Source of the DNA: Pseudomonas fluorescens | GTDB taxonomy: Bacteria; Pseudomonadota; Gammaproteobacteria; Pseudomonadales; Pseudomonadaceae | DNA: 64,000 nucleotides | Direction: 5' to 3' | Assembly (NCBI RefSeq): GCF_001708445.1 | Contig: NZ_CP015637.1 | Coordinates: 3,039,001-3,103,000 of the forward strand | In this document: positions 36,457 to 45,482 of the stretch, one piece after another | Layout of the letters: every line of letters begins with the position of its first letter | Position numbering within the stretch: position 1 is the stretch's first letter | Notes under the pieces: model-generated | Database searches by the model: none | The model's input: only the letters and a program-made list of their open reading frames with translations | What the model was told of the DNA's origin: nothing | Translations under genes and position numbers: made by a program

Positions 36457-36543
36457 GCCCGAATGGCGAAACTGGTAGACGCATGGGACTTAAAATCCCC
36501 CGCTCGTAAGGGCGTCCCGGTTCGATTCCGGGTTCGGGCACCA
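36457..36543 (+). tRNA. tRNA-Leu (anticodon UAA)
   Basis: An 87-base type II tRNA with encoded CCA. Acceptor arms GCCCGAA / TTCGGGC pair fully, the D loop has CTGGTAGAC, the anticodon loop is CTTAAAA with TAA at 36491-36493, a long variable arm follows (CCCGCTCGTAAGGGCGT), and the T loop is GGTTCGATTCC. All features agree with leucine identity. Confidence 0.97.
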
Positions 36544-36551
36544 TAGATATC

Positions 36552-36592
36552 AAGGGCTTGCATGATGAACTTCATGCAGGCCCTTATCTTTT
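36552..36592 (+). terminator. tRNA-Leu terminator
   Basis: Long stem AAGGGCTTGCATGA with TTCATGCAGGCCCTT (one bulge), then ATCTTTT, nine bases after the CCA end. Confidence 0.85.
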
Positions 36593-36971
36593 GTGTTCCT
36601 CAATTTCAGGATCTGTCCCGCAGTTCCCTTCCCTGGCGTTCTGCCGACTCAAATCAACAGTTTCTGTTCTTCACCCGTACGCTAACGGAATCGCTGCAGG
36701 CAAGGCGTTCCTGGAGCGGTCGAATACCCCTCTGTCTCATGGATTGATCTTCCCCTCCCCGTTTTTCCCCATCTCATCAAGGCTGCATCCGCGTAGAAAC
36801 AACCAGTGAGCCATTCGAGGCCAACGCACCATCCGTATCGAGCGAAGCGAGCGGGTGCACGAGGGGGCGCACTCCGAACACAATAATAAATTCGCGCGAG
36901 TCACTTTCATTATGAAATTCACCGTGCAATATTATTATCGTAATACTTAGCAACAAATCCCGGAGATCGTC
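36593..36971. other. Intergenic region before the hxlR-type gene
   Basis: No gene is supported in these 379 bases; short frames have poor codon use. The last 90 bases turn AT-rich and likely contain the promoter of the following operon. There is no duplicated tRNA 3' end, so no sign of an element integrated at tRNA-Leu. Confidence 0.55.
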
Positions 36972-37493
36972 ATGAAGAAAGCCAGCTTCCAGTCCATGCC
37001 CTGCCCGGTCGCCCGTGCCCTGGAGCACATCGGCGATGGCTGGAGCCTTTTGATCTTGCGCGATGCGTTCTATGGGCTGCGTCGTTTCGACGAATTTCTC
37101 ACGAGCCTGGGGATCGCCTCTAACACGCTGACTCGCCGCCTGAACACGCTGGTGGCCAACGGTTTGCTGGAGCGGCGCCCCTACCAGGACAACCCGCCGC
37201 GCCACGAATACCACCTCACCGAAGCCGGCCGGGACTTGCGCCAGGTGATTCTCACGCTGATGGCCTGGGGCGCGCGGCATGCCGAGGGGTCATCCAAGGT
37301 GTTTCTCGCCGATGAGGACACCGGGCGCCCCGTGAAACTCGCGTTGATGGATGCCAACACCGGCAAGCCCATCACCCGCGAAGACCACCGCGTGCATGTC
37401 GCCGCCGACGCCGAACCATTGAGCCTGTGGCGCGCGCGAACCGGTAGGGCCTACACCGCAAAAGATCAACTGGTCAGCCCCTTCCCCCACTAA
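36972..37493 (+). CDS. HxlR-family transcriptional regulator
   Basis: A 173-residue winged-helix regulator. The HxlR signature CPVARALEHIGDGWSLLILRDAFYGLRRFDEFLTSL covers residues 11-46, and the wing NGLLERRPYQDNPPRHEYHLTEAG follows. A C-terminal extension of about 60 residues (after 110) goes beyond the basic HxlR fold and contains a DADTGKP-like repeat, perhaps a ligand domain. Cys11 might be a redox sensor as in some relatives. It heads an operon with a membrane-fusion protein 22 bases downstream and probably controls it. Confidence 0.88.
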   Translation: MKKASFQSMPCPVARALEHIGDGWSLLILRDAFYGLRRFDEFLTSLGIASNTLTRRLNTLVANGLLERRPYQDNPPRHEYHLTEAGRDLRQVILTLMAWGARHAEGSSKVFLADEDTGRPVKLALMDANTGKPITREDHRVHVAADAEPLSLWRARTGRAYTAKDQLVSPFPH

Positions 37494-37515
37494 TACGCAA
37501 TGAGGTCATTTCGTC

Positions 37516-38625
37516 ATGGACGCTCAAGTCAGCGCTTTGCCCGAACCCACGAAAACTTCCCGGCGCAAACACGTACTGCGCGTGGGGCTGCTGACCCTGG
37601 CCGTGGTGGGCGGCGTCTGGTACGCCAGCCACTGGTGGCTGGTCAGCCGATTTATCGAGGACACCGACGATGCCTACGTGGGTGCGGACGTAACGGTGAT
37701 CAGCGCCAAAGTGCCGGGCTATATCAGCGAAGTGGCCGTGCAGGACAACCAGTTCGTGCACGCCGGCGACGTACTGGCCCGCATTGATGTACGCGACTAC
37801 CGCACCGCCCTGGCCAAGGCCGATGGCGCCGTGGCAGCGCAACAGGCCGCGCTCGCCAACCTCGACGCCACCGAACAATTGCAACTGGCAGTGATCAACC
37901 AGGCCAGGGCGCAGATCGACGCTACCGACGCCGAAGCCCAACGGGCCGGCGACGATCAGACGCGCTACCAGCACCTGGTACGCAGCCAGGCCGTGTCGGT
38001 GGAAAGTGCGCAACGGGTCAACGCCGTGTGGAAGACCGCCCGCGCCGATCACTCCCGGGCGCAAGCCGGGCTGATGGCGGCACGCCGGCAGATCGACGTG
38101 ATCGAAACCCAACGCGGTCAGGCCCGCGCCGCACTGCAGCAGGCCCAAGCCGAACGCGACCAGGCACAACTGAACATCAGCTACACCGAACTGCGGGCCC
38201 CGGTGGACGGCTACGTGGGCAATCGCCGCGCCCGGGTCGGTGCCTACGCCGCGGCCGGCAGCCAGTTGATCTCGGTGGTGCCGGCAAAAGGGCTGTGGGT
38301 GGACGCCAATTTCAAGGAAGACCAACTGGGCCGCCTGCAGATTGGGCAAAGCGTGAGCATCCGCGCCGATATCCTCCCCGGCCGCGAATTCCACGGGCAC
38401 ATCGAGAGCCTCGCCCCCGCCACCGGCGCACAATTCAGTGTGCTGCCGCCGGAAAACGCCACCGGCAACTTCACCAAGATCGTGCAGCGCGTGCCGGTGC
38501 GCGTGCGGCTCGACAGCAATGACGCCGACTTTGGCGCCCTGCGCCCAGGCCTGTCGGTGATGGCAAAGGTCAACACCCGTGAGGCGTTCGAAGACCAGGC
38601 CAGCGCCCTCAAGGCCCAGCTATGA
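37516..38625 (+). CDS. EmrA/HlyD-type membrane fusion protein
   Basis: A 369-residue periplasmic adaptor with one N-terminal transmembrane helix (about 24-42). The biotinyl-lipoyl-like hairpin (DAYVGADVTVISAKVPGYISEVAVQDNQFVHAGDVLARIDVRDY), a long helical hairpin (about 95-200), and the ELRAPVDGYVGNRRARVGAYAAAGSQLISVVP return strand are all present. It should pair with the MFS pump encoded next, whose ATG overlaps its stop by four bases. Together they expel drugs or toxic organics through an outer-membrane channel not encoded here. Confidence 0.9.
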   Translation: MDAQVSALPEPTKTSRRKHVLRVGLLTLAVVGGVWYASHWWLVSRFIEDTDDAYVGADVTVISAKVPGYISEVAVQDNQFVHAGDVLARIDVRDYRTALAKADGAVAAQQAALANLDATEQLQLAVINQARAQIDATDAEAQRAGDDQTRYQHLVRSQAVSVESAQRVNAVWKTARADHSRAQAGLMAARRQIDVIETQRGQARAALQQAQAERDQAQLNISYTELRAPVDGYVGNRRARVGAYAAAGSQLISVVPAKGLWVDANFKEDQLGRLQIGQSVSIRADILPGREFHGHIESLAPATGAQFSVLPPENATGNFTKIVQRVPVRVRLDSNDADFGALRPGLSVMAKVNTREAFEDQASALKAQL

Positions 38626-40187
38626 ACAACCCGCTGCCCGCCCTCAGCACTGCGCAAAAGGTCGCAGCCTTCGCCACCATGTGCGTGGGCATGTTCATCG
38701 CCTTGATCGATATCCAGATCGTGTCCGCTTCCCTCAAGGACATCGGCGGCGGGCTGTCTGCCGGCGCGGACGATACGGCGTGGGTGCAGACCGCTTATCT
38801 GATCGCGGAGATCATCGTGATCCCCATGTCGGGATGGCTCTCGCGGGTAATGAGCACGCGCTGGCTGTTCGCGGCGTCGGCGGCCGGGTTTACCTTGACC
38901 AGCCTGTTGTGTGCCATGGCCTGGAACATCCAGAGCATGATCGCGTTTCGTGCCTTGCAGGGGTTCCTGGGAGGCTCGATGATCCCGTTGGTGTTCACCA
39001 CCGCGTTCATGTACTTCAACGGCAAACAGCGGGTGATCGCCGCGTCCACCATCGGCGCCATCGCGTCCCTTGCGCCCACCCTGGGCCCCGCCGTGGGCGG
39101 CTGGATCACTGATATTTCTTCGTGGCACTGGCTGTTCTACATCAACCTGGTGCCTGGCCTGTTCGTGACATTCGCGGTGCCGATGCTGGTGAAAGTCGAC
39201 CGCCCCAACCCATCGTTGCTCAAGGGCGCCGACTACATCGGCATGGGCCTGATGGCGGTGTTTCTCGGCTGCCTGGAATACACCCTCGAAGAAGGCCCGC
39301 GCTGGAACTGGTTCAGTGACAGCACCATCTCCACCACCGCCTGGATCGCCGCTATCAGTGGCGGACTGTTTATCTGGCGCTGCCTGGAAATCAAGGAACC
39401 GATTGTCGACCTGCGCGCCCTGCAGGACCGGAACTTCGCCCTGGGCTGCCTGTTTTCATTTATCACCGGCATCGGCATTTTCGCCACCATCTACCTCACG
39501 CCGCTGTTCCTCGGCCGGGTGCGCGGGTATGGCTCGCTGGATATCGGCCTGGCGGTTTTTTCCACGGGGGTGTTCCAGTTGCTGGCGATCCCGGTGTACG
39601 CGCTGCTGGCCAACCGCTTCGACCTGCGCTGGATCTTGATGTTTGGCTTGTCGCTGTTCGCCCTGTCGATGTGGGACTTCTCCCCCATCACCCACGACTG
39701 GGGTGCCAAGGAATTGCTGCTGCCCCAGGCCATACGCGGGTTTGCCCAACAAATGGCAGTGCCACCGGTGGTAACCCTGACCCTCGGCGCACTGGCCCCC
39801 GACCGGCTGAAACTCGCCTCCGGCCTGTTCAACCTGATGCGCAACCTCGGCGGCGCCATCGGCATCGCCGCCTGCGCCACGGTGCTCAACGACCGCACCA
39901 ACCTGCACTTCCTGCGCCTGGCCGAGCACCTGAATATCCAGAACGAATCCATGAATGTCTGGCTTGACCAGCTTTCAGGCAATGCCCAACTGCTCGGGCA
40001 AAACAGCCTGGATGCCAACCAGTTTGCACTGCGTCAGCTATGGGCGCTGGCGTGGCGTGAGGCGCAGACGCTGACCTATGCCGATTCGTTCCTGATGATC
40101 ATGGCGTGCTTCGTCGTCGCCGTGTTACTGGTGCCGTTGATGCGCAAGGTACAACCGCCGAAACAGCCATCCGCGGATGCCCATTGA
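38622..40187 (+). CDS. DHA2-family MFS efflux pump (EmrB-like)
   Basis: A 521-residue inner-membrane transporter with 14 predicted helices. The start of helix 1 (TMCVGMFIALIDIQIVSASLKDIGGGL), motif B/C sequences (FRALQGFLGGSMIPLV and TLGPAVGGWI) and the downstream architecture are those of the EmrB/QacA group. It is translationally coupled to the adaptor gene. Substrate unknown. Confidence 0.9.
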   Translation: MNNPLPALSTAQKVAAFATMCVGMFIALIDIQIVSASLKDIGGGLSAGADDTAWVQTAYLIAEIIVIPMSGWLSRVMSTRWLFAASAAGFTLTSLLCAMAWNIQSMIAFRALQGFLGGSMIPLVFTTAFMYFNGKQRVIAASTIGAIASLAPTLGPAVGGWITDISSWHWLFYINLVPGLFVTFAVPMLVKVDRPNPSLLKGADYIGMGLMAVFLGCLEYTLEEGPRWNWFSDSTISTTAWIAAISGGLFIWRCLEIKEPIVDLRALQDRNFALGCLFSFITGIGIFATIYLTPLFLGRVRGYGSLDIGLAVFSTGVFQLLAIPVYALLANRFDLRWILMFGLSLFALSMWDFSPITHDWGAKELLLPQAIRGFAQQMAVPPVVTLTLGALAPDRLKLASGLFNLMRNLGGAIGIAACATVLNDRTNLHFLRLAEHLNIQNESMNVWLDQLSGNAQLLGQNSLDANQFALRQLWALAWREAQTLTYADSFLMIMACFVVAVLLVPLMRKVQPPKQPSADAH

Positions 40188-40266
40188 ATTTTACCCACAA
40201 CAGCCGCCACCCATTTTTACCCTAGCCGACCAGCGATATCGTTCCGGCATAAATGGAGAAATATCA

Positions 40267-40755
40267 ATGAATCTAGTCGATGAAGTTGCACCCGGCCTAT
40301 CCGGACTTGAGACCCTGCAGGCGCTGATTTCTGCCGGGGGACGGCCACCGATTGGCGAATCTCTGGACTTCACTTTTGTCGAAGCCGGTGACGGCTGGGC
40401 GGTCTTCACAGGCACGCCCGGCCTGCATGCCTACAACCCGATCGGCACGATCCACGGAGGGTATGCTGCAACGCTACTCGACTCCGCATGTGGGTGCGCC
40501 GTTCACTCCAAGCTTTCAGCAACCCAGGCCTACACAACCCTTGAACTGAAAGTTTCATATTTGCGCCCCATTACCACTGAAACAGGCCCGCTCCGGGCCG
40601 AGGGTCGTGTCATCTCGGTGGGTCGGCGCGCAGCGTTTGCCGAGGCGACATTGAAAGGTGCCGACGAGCGCATCTACGCAAGCGCGACCTCCACGTTGTT
40701 AGTGATGGAACGCGCACAAAGTACAGAACGTACACCATCATCACGGCGCAATTAA
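40267..40755 (+). CDS. PaaI-type hotdog thioesterase
   Basis: A 162-residue hotdog-fold thioesterase. The signature HGGYAATLLDSACGCAVHSKL (with the catalytic Asp in LLDSA and the preceding IGTIHGG) and the LELKVSYLRPIT strand fit the PaaI/hydroxyphenylacetyl-CoA thioesterase group. Its substrate is probably an aryl- or acyl-CoA. I start it at the ATG at 40267 with GGAG eight bases upstream; the frame open from 40177 overlaps the pump gene. It may be the last gene of the hxlR operon, 79 bases after the pump. Confidence 0.85.
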   Translation: MNLVDEVAPGLSGLETLQALISAGGRPPIGESLDFTFVEAGDGWAVFTGTPGLHAYNPIGTIHGGYAATLLDSACGCAVHSKLSATQAYTTLELKVSYLRPITTETGPLRAEGRVISVGRRAAFAEATLKGADERIYASATSTLLVMERAQSTERTPSSRRN

Positions 40756-40813
40756 TCTAATCGGGAAATCGGGGGTGAAATCCCCCCGGGCCGTAGTGCT
40801 GCCCTAAATTTCG

Positions 40814-40918
40814 CATGACAGCTTCGGGATATGGCTGGCGCCGCGCCGGTTGAACCAGGACAGGTTCCACTGGCCCGGCATTCGCCATGGCTGCGAAGTG
40901 GAACTGGATACCGAGCAA
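40814..40918 (+). pseudogene. IS66-family tnpB fragment
   Basis: Thirty-five codons read HDSFGIWLAPRRLNQDRFHW and continue PGIRHGCEVELDTEQ. This is the C-terminal part of the IS66 accessory protein TnpB, whose usual text is of the type HDG-GIWLA-RRLNQGKFHWPG--HG-EVELD-EQ. A stop codon lies just upstream, and homology ends abruptly at 40918, where the fabF-like fragment begins on the other strand. No other IS66 part or terminal repeat is seen. Confidence 0.75.
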
Positions 40919-40985
40919 CACCACAACCCAAGGGAGAAACAACTCCCATGCCAGTGACTACGATACGTTTGCTTTCCAATGACAT
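40917..40985 (-). pseudogene. 5' fragment of a fabF-like ketoacyl-ACP synthase gene
   Basis: The reverse strand begins at ATG 40985 (with AAGGTGAG upstream) and reads MSLESKRIVVTGMGVVSPLG followed by CGV, the standard start of beta-ketoacyl-ACP synthase II. After 23 codons the homology stops exactly at the IS66 fragment and unrelated residues follow. It is therefore a truncated gene with its translation signals preserved. Confidence 0.75.
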
Positions 40986-41009
40986 TGACTCACCTTATGC
41001 GAGCTTCGT

Positions 41010-41034
41010 CATGGCCCCGTTAATCGGGGCCATG
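41010..41034. repeat. 25-base palindrome
   Basis: Arms CATGGCCCCG and CGGGGCCATG around TTAAT. It lies between the fabF-like fragment and the end of the RND pump gene; without a T run on either side it is not a standard terminator. Confidence 0.6.
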
Positions 41035-41103
41035 ATTGGCTGTTGTCTTCGCCAGACTTGAGAGAAGGGCACGCTCACCCTGGCGAATTCATGTCCCCCT
41101 CAT

Positions 41104-44100
41104 TCAGGCAGGATGTGCGGGTATCGAGGGTTCCCCTGAAGTGTCTGGCTTGATCTTGAACCAAAGGGCATACATCGCTGGCAGGAACACCAGGGTCAGT
41201 ACAGTCCCGGCGAACGTACCGCCAATCAGGGTGTAGGCAAGCGTTCCCCAGAACACCGAATGGGTCAGCGGAATGAACGCCAGCATGGCTGCCAGTGCGG
41301 TGAGAATCACCGGCCGTGCACGCTGCACAGTGGCTTCTACCACGGCGTCATAGGGAGACAGACCGGCCTGCTTATTGGAGTGAATCTGGCCAATGAGGAT
41401 CAAGGTGTTGCGCATGAGAATCCCAGACAGGGCAATCAGCCCTACCAACGCGTTGATCCCGAACGGTTGCTGGAACAGCAACAGAATGGGTACCACGCCA
41501 ATCAGTCCCAGAGGTGCGGTAGCGAACACCATCATCATTGCCGACATCGAACGCACCTGAAGAATGATGGTGAGCAACGTCAGTGCGATCATGATGGGGA
41601 ACAACGGCAGCAACGCCCTGTTAGCCTTCCCCGACTCCTCGATCGCCCCTGCCAACTCAATGCGATAACCCTTAGGCAACTGTTCAATAAGCGGTTGCAG
41701 CTGCTTCATCACGGCGCTGGAAACATCTGGAGGCTGAAGACCTTCAGCCACATCGCCACGTACAGTGATGGTTGGGGTTCGATCACGACGCCGCAGGATG
41801 GGATCTTCCATTCGGATCTCCACTGTCCCGACTTGAGACAACGACACCCTTTGGCCCTGCGCTCCGGTCAAGGTGAAGGCGTCGATTTTCGAGGGGTCCA
41901 AACGCGTGTCACCCGCTGAGCGTGCAATCACCTGGACCGAGCGAATGTCCTCGCGCACCTGGGTCACTGGTGCTCCGGTCAGCAGAAACTGAAGCTGCTG
42001 AGCAACATCTGCGGAGGTCAAACCAAATGCCTGCAGACGATCCTGATTCAGTGCCAGGTGAAGTGCCGGGGCACGCTCGCCCATGTCCGTATTGACGGTT
42101 CTCATCATGGGGCTGGCTTTCATCACCTCGCGCACTTGGCCGGCGATATCGCGTAGCACTTTCAGGTCCGGCCCCATGACGCGGAAGGCTACCGGATAAG
42201 GCGAATAAGGACCAAACACCAACTGGGTCACACGTACGCGTGCTTGAGGAGCCAGGCCATCAGCAACGGCTTGCCTCAGCCGGATCTTGAGCGCCTCACG
42301 CTCTTCCTGATTTGCCGTTAGCACGACAATTTTGGCAAAGGAAGGATCGGGCAACTCTGGCGCCATCGCCAAATAGAACCGTGGGGCGCCCTGCCCAATG
42401 TAAGCGGTGACTATCCGTGCTTCAGGCTGTTTCGCAACCCACGCCTCGACTTCGGATGCCGCTGCATCAGTTTGCTCGATGGATGTGCCATAAGGCATCT
42501 GCACCTCAACGAGTACCTCGGGGCGGTCTGATGTTGGGAAAAATTGCTTCTTCACCACGCTCATGCCGAGAATAGCGACAATGAACAAACCAACCACTGA
42601 GATCGCTACGAGCCCTTTACGGCGAATCACCACACCCAGTACGCGCCTGAAACGCAAGTAATTGGGCGTCCCGTAAATCGCGGCATGGCCGCCTTCAGGC
42701 ACCTTGATCTGCGGTAGCAGTTTCACCCCCAGGTAAGGTGTGAACACCACTGCCACCACCCAGGAAGTGATCAGCGCAATGCCGACAATCCAAAACATGT
42801 TGGCGGTGTACTCACCTGCGGTTGATTTGGCGAAACCGTTAGGCATAAAGCCGATTGCAGTGACCAACGTGCCTGACAACATAGGGGCGGCGGTGTGACT
42901 CCAAGCATAGGCGGAGGCTTTGATGCGGTCATACCCCTCCTCCATCTTCACCACCATCATTTCAATGGCAATGATCGCATCGTCCACCAGTAGCCCCAGT
43001 GCCAGAATCAGCGACCCTAGCGTTATGCGGTCAAAGTCCTTACCTGTTGCGGCCATGACAATGAAAACTGCCGCCAGGGTCAACGGCACCGCCGCAGCGA
43101 CGACGATGCCGACACGCCAACCCATGCTGAGAAAACATACCAGCAGAACCACACCCAGCGCCGCGAAAAACTTGATCATGAATTCGGTGACCGATGCATC
43201 TATGTTCACCGCCTGATCGGTGACCTTGCTCAATGTCATACCTAGCGGCAGTTGCTCGTTGATCGACGTTGTCTCGGCTTCAAGCGCCTTACCCAAATCG
43301 AGACCGTTCCAGCCGTCGCGCATCACAATACCGAGCAGCAAAGCGGGCTCACCATTGTTGCGCACCATGAACGTGGAGGGCTCCTCGTAACCGCGCTTGA
43401 CCTCGGCCACATCGGACAATTTGAGGGTTCTACCCTGCACGGCCAGCGGCGTGTCGCGAATCTTCTGGAGGTCATCAAACGCACCATCGAGCCGGATGAA
43501 CACCTGTGGTCCCTTGGCCTCGACTGAACCGGCCGACGTCATCATGTTTTGCGCGTTCAACGCGCTAAATATGTCTCGGGCGGAAATGCCCAATGTCGCC
43601 AGACGCTCGTATGACAGCTCGACATAAATGCGCTCGGACTGCTCACCAATGATATTGACCTTTTCCACACCCGCCACGTGCAGCAGGCGCTGACGCAAGG
43701 ACTCGGCCTCGCGAACCAGCAGTCGTTGTGGCTCGCCCTTCGCCTTGAGCGCATAAAGGGCAAAGGTGACATCGGCATATTCGTCGTTGACGATCGGGCC
43801 GATGACTCCAGGCGGCAAACCCGCCTCTTCATCGCGGAGCTTCTTGCGAGCTTGGTAAAACTCCTCGGGAACAGCGGAAGGTGGCGTGCTATCGAGCAAA
43901 TAGACGGTAGTGAGAGCCACTCCCGGACGTGTGAAGGTCTCGGTCCGGTCATACCAACGCAATTCCTGCATGCGTTTTTCCAGCTTTTCAATCACCTGAT
44001 CCTGCATCTCCTGAGCCGTCGCACCAGGCCATACCGTTACCACCGTCATCTGTTTGATGGTGAAGGCAGGATCTTCCGCGCGCCCTAGCTTGAAGAACGC

Positions 44101-44190
44101 ATACAGCCCGCCTATGGATATCAGAAGGATCAAGAACAGCGTGATCGAACGCTCACGCACGGCCAATGCGGACAGGTTGAACCCGCTCAT
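41104..44190 (-). CDS. RND efflux pump, inner-membrane subunit
   Basis: A 1028-residue proton-driven resistance-nodulation-division pump. It has 12 predicted helices and two large periplasmic loops. Helix 4 contains the proton-relay aspartates in LILALGLLVDDAIIAIEMM, and the N-terminal text FFKLGRAEDPAFTIKQMTVVTVWPGA and VFGPYSPYPVAFRVMGPD are like the TriC/VexF-type subgroup rather than AcrB. GC content and codon use appear a little lower than in the core genes around it. Its ATG overlaps the adaptor stop by four bases. Substrate unknown. Confidence 0.92.
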   Translation of the reverse strand: MSGFNLSALAVRERSITLFLILLISIGGLYAFFKLGRAEDPAFTIKQMTVVTVWPGATAQEMQDQVIEKLEKRMQELRWYDRTETFTRPGVALTTVYLLDSTPPSAVPEEFYQARKKLRDEEAGLPPGVIGPIVNDEYADVTFALYALKAKGEPQRLLVREAESLRQRLLHVAGVEKVNIIGEQSERIYVELSYERLATLGISARDIFSALNAQNMMTSAGSVEAKGPQVFIRLDGAFDDLQKIRDTPLAVQGRTLKLSDVAEVKRGYEEPSTFMVRNNGEPALLLGIVMRDGWNGLDLGKALEAETTSINEQLPLGMTLSKVTDQAVNIDASVTEFMIKFFAALGVVLLVCFLSMGWRVGIVVAAAVPLTLAAVFIVMAATGKDFDRITLGSLILALGLLVDDAIIAIEMMVVKMEEGYDRIKASAYAWSHTAAPMLSGTLVTAIGFMPNGFAKSTAGEYTANMFWIVGIALITSWVVAVVFTPYLGVKLLPQIKVPEGGHAAIYGTPNYLRFRRVLGVVIRRKGLVAISVVGLFIVAILGMSVVKKQFFPTSDRPEVLVEVQMPYGTSIEQTDAAASEVEAWVAKQPEARIVTAYIGQGAPRFYLAMAPELPDPSFAKIVVLTANQEEREALKIRLRQAVADGLAPQARVRVTQLVFGPYSPYPVAFRVMGPDLKVLRDIAGQVREVMKASPMMRTVNTDMGERAPALHLALNQDRLQAFGLTSADVAQQLQFLLTGAPVTQVREDIRSVQVIARSAGDTRLDPSKIDAFTLTGAQGQRVSLSQVGTVEIRMEDPILRRRDRTPTITVRGDVAEGLQPPDVSSAVMKQLQPLIEQLPKGYRIELAGAIEESGKANRALLPLFPIMIALTLLTIILQVRSMSAMMMVFATAPLGLIGVVPILLLFQQPFGINALVGLIALSGILMRNTLILIGQIHSNKQAGLSPYDAVVEATVQRARPVILTALAAMLAFIPLTHSVFWGTLAYTLIGGTFAGTVLTLVFLPAMYALWFKIKPDTSGEPSIPAHPA

Positions 44191-45308
44191 CGGCGCACCT
44201 CAGCCACCGCTGCCTGAGCGTTGCCTGCCACCTGAGCCCTGACCTGCTCGCCCTCGCTTAAAAGGTGAACGCCCAACGCGACAATACGATCATTGACATT
44301 GAGATGACCTGTCACACGTGCAGTTTCAGCATCACTCAAACCGAGAAACGTTACAGGGCGCCAGGTCACCTGCTCAGGCTCCCGACTCACCACCCATACA
44401 CCCGGACCTTTACCCGCGTCATAGAGAGAGGCGACTGGCACCTGGACTTCACTATTGATGGCGGTTGGCGTGCCGCCGATGGCAACCGAAATGGTCGCCC
44501 CCAGTGTGGCATTGGCAAGTGCGCCCTCCAGCACGTAACGCGCCTCAAATGTGCGGGTCAACCTGTCAGCCGAATCGGACAGTTGGCGCAGATGCGCCTT
44601 CCCTTCATGCTGGTCCAATCCATAAAGCTGCGCCGTCGCCGAAGAGCCCAGAGCAGGACGTAGCGTTTCAGGTAATTGAATAACGGCCTCACGTTGTCCG
44701 GAATGGGCAACACGCACTACCACCTGGCCTGCAACTACTACCTGCCCCGGCTCCGCTAAGGTGTCTACAACAACCCCGTCGGAGTCGGCCAGCAAGGTTG
44801 AATAACCGGTGGAGTTTTTCGCCACATCAGCCTGGGCTTTGGCGGCATTCAGTTGAGCCTTGGCCGAGTCGGCGGCTGCTTTGATTCCTGCGTAGGCCGA
44901 AGCAGATACAGCACCGACAGACACCAGATCACGGTAGCGCAACTCGTCATCAGAGGCCTGTCGGGATCGAGCCATTGCTGCGAGCACCGCTTCTTGCTGC
45001 GCCCGCGCTGTCAGCGTCAGATCGTTCGCATCAATGCGCATAAGCGGCTGTCCACGCTTGACGCTCTGGCCGGTGTCCACGAGGCGTTCCGTCACCTTTC
45101 CGGGCACTCGAAAACCAAGGTCACTCTGAACCCGAGCCGCTACGACGCCGGTGTATAGGCGAGCTTCAGGTACAGAAGGCTGAACCAGGCTGACGCGAAC
45201 CAAAGGAGCCTGGAGACGAGGATCAGGAGGCTGTGCCTCGCTGCATGCAGCCAAGGCAAACGGCAATAGACCGATGAACATAAATGAAGTGGAACGGCGC
45301 TGGATCAT
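44187..45308 (-). CDS. RND efflux adaptor lipoprotein
   Basis: A 373-residue membrane-fusion protein. The signal peptide ends in a lipobox LAAC (Cys22), so it is anchored by lipid. The lipoyl-like segment (GVVAARVQSDLGFRVPGKVTERLVDTGQSVKRGQPLMRID), alpha hairpin and beta-barrel follow in the usual order. It links the pump encoded just downstream to the outer-membrane channel encoded at 46191. A TetR-type operator lies 38 bases upstream of its start. Confidence 0.92.
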   Translation of the reverse strand: MIQRRSTSFMFIGLLPFALAACSEAQPPDPRLQAPLVRVSLVQPSVPEARLYTGVVAARVQSDLGFRVPGKVTERLVDTGQSVKRGQPLMRIDANDLTLTARAQQEAVLAAMARSRQASDDELRYRDLVSVGAVSASAYAGIKAAADSAKAQLNAAKAQADVAKNSTGYSTLLADSDGVVVDTLAEPGQVVVAGQVVVRVAHSGQREAVIQLPETLRPALGSSATAQLYGLDQHEGKAHLRQLSDSADRLTRTFEARYVLEGALANATLGATISVAIGGTPTAINSEVQVPVASLYDAGKGPGVWVVSREPEQVTWRPVTFLGLSDAETARVTGHLNVNDRIVALGVHLLSEGEQVRAQVAGNAQAAVAEVRR

Positions 45309-45346
45309 AGAGACCTCTTGGAAGCGGATGCGCCATGCTCATCCAA

Positions 45347-45370
45347 GTGACCAAATAAGTCAACGGTCAC
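45347..45370. promoter_or_regulatory. Operator/promoter of the RND adaptor-pump operon
   Basis: Inverted repeat with arms GTGACC and GGTCAC, containing TGACCAAAT, the same half-site as the operator before the channel gene. A TTGACT hexamer on the reverse strand lies inside it. Likely bound by the adjacent TetR-family protein. Confidence 0.6.
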
Positions 45371-45385
45371 GAAACGAACAAATGA

Positions 45386-45432
45386 AAGCCGTCTGCTGAT
45401 CAAGGTGAGATCAGCAGAGTCGGCCTTAAGTT
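45386..45432 (-). terminator. Terminator of the tetR-type gene
   Basis: Stem CTGCTGATC / GATCAGCAG (45393-45417), extended by GGCCG/CGGC, followed on the reverse strand by GGCTTTCATTTG. It suggests that the regulator and the pump operon are separate transcripts. Confidence 0.5.
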
Positions 45433-45482
45433 ACGGATACAAGGGAAGTGCGGAGGTGTACAGATCTGCCAGCCAGCGCTTT

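Larger units (their letters stand above)
40756..41103. other. Recombination scar between the efflux operon and the RND system
   Basis: 348 bases with no intact gene. They contain a G/C hairpin (40771-40788), a piece of IS66 tnpB, the 5' end of a fabF-like gene in the other direction and a 25-base palindrome (41010-41034). Confidence 0.7.

Noticed and set aside
36558..36809. 83-residue frame after tRNA-Leu
   Set aside because: It starts within the tRNA terminator and its codon use is poor.
36457..36971. Genomic island integrated at tRNA-Leu
   Set aside because: The tRNA is intact with its own terminator, and I found no second copy of its 3' end and no integrase close by.
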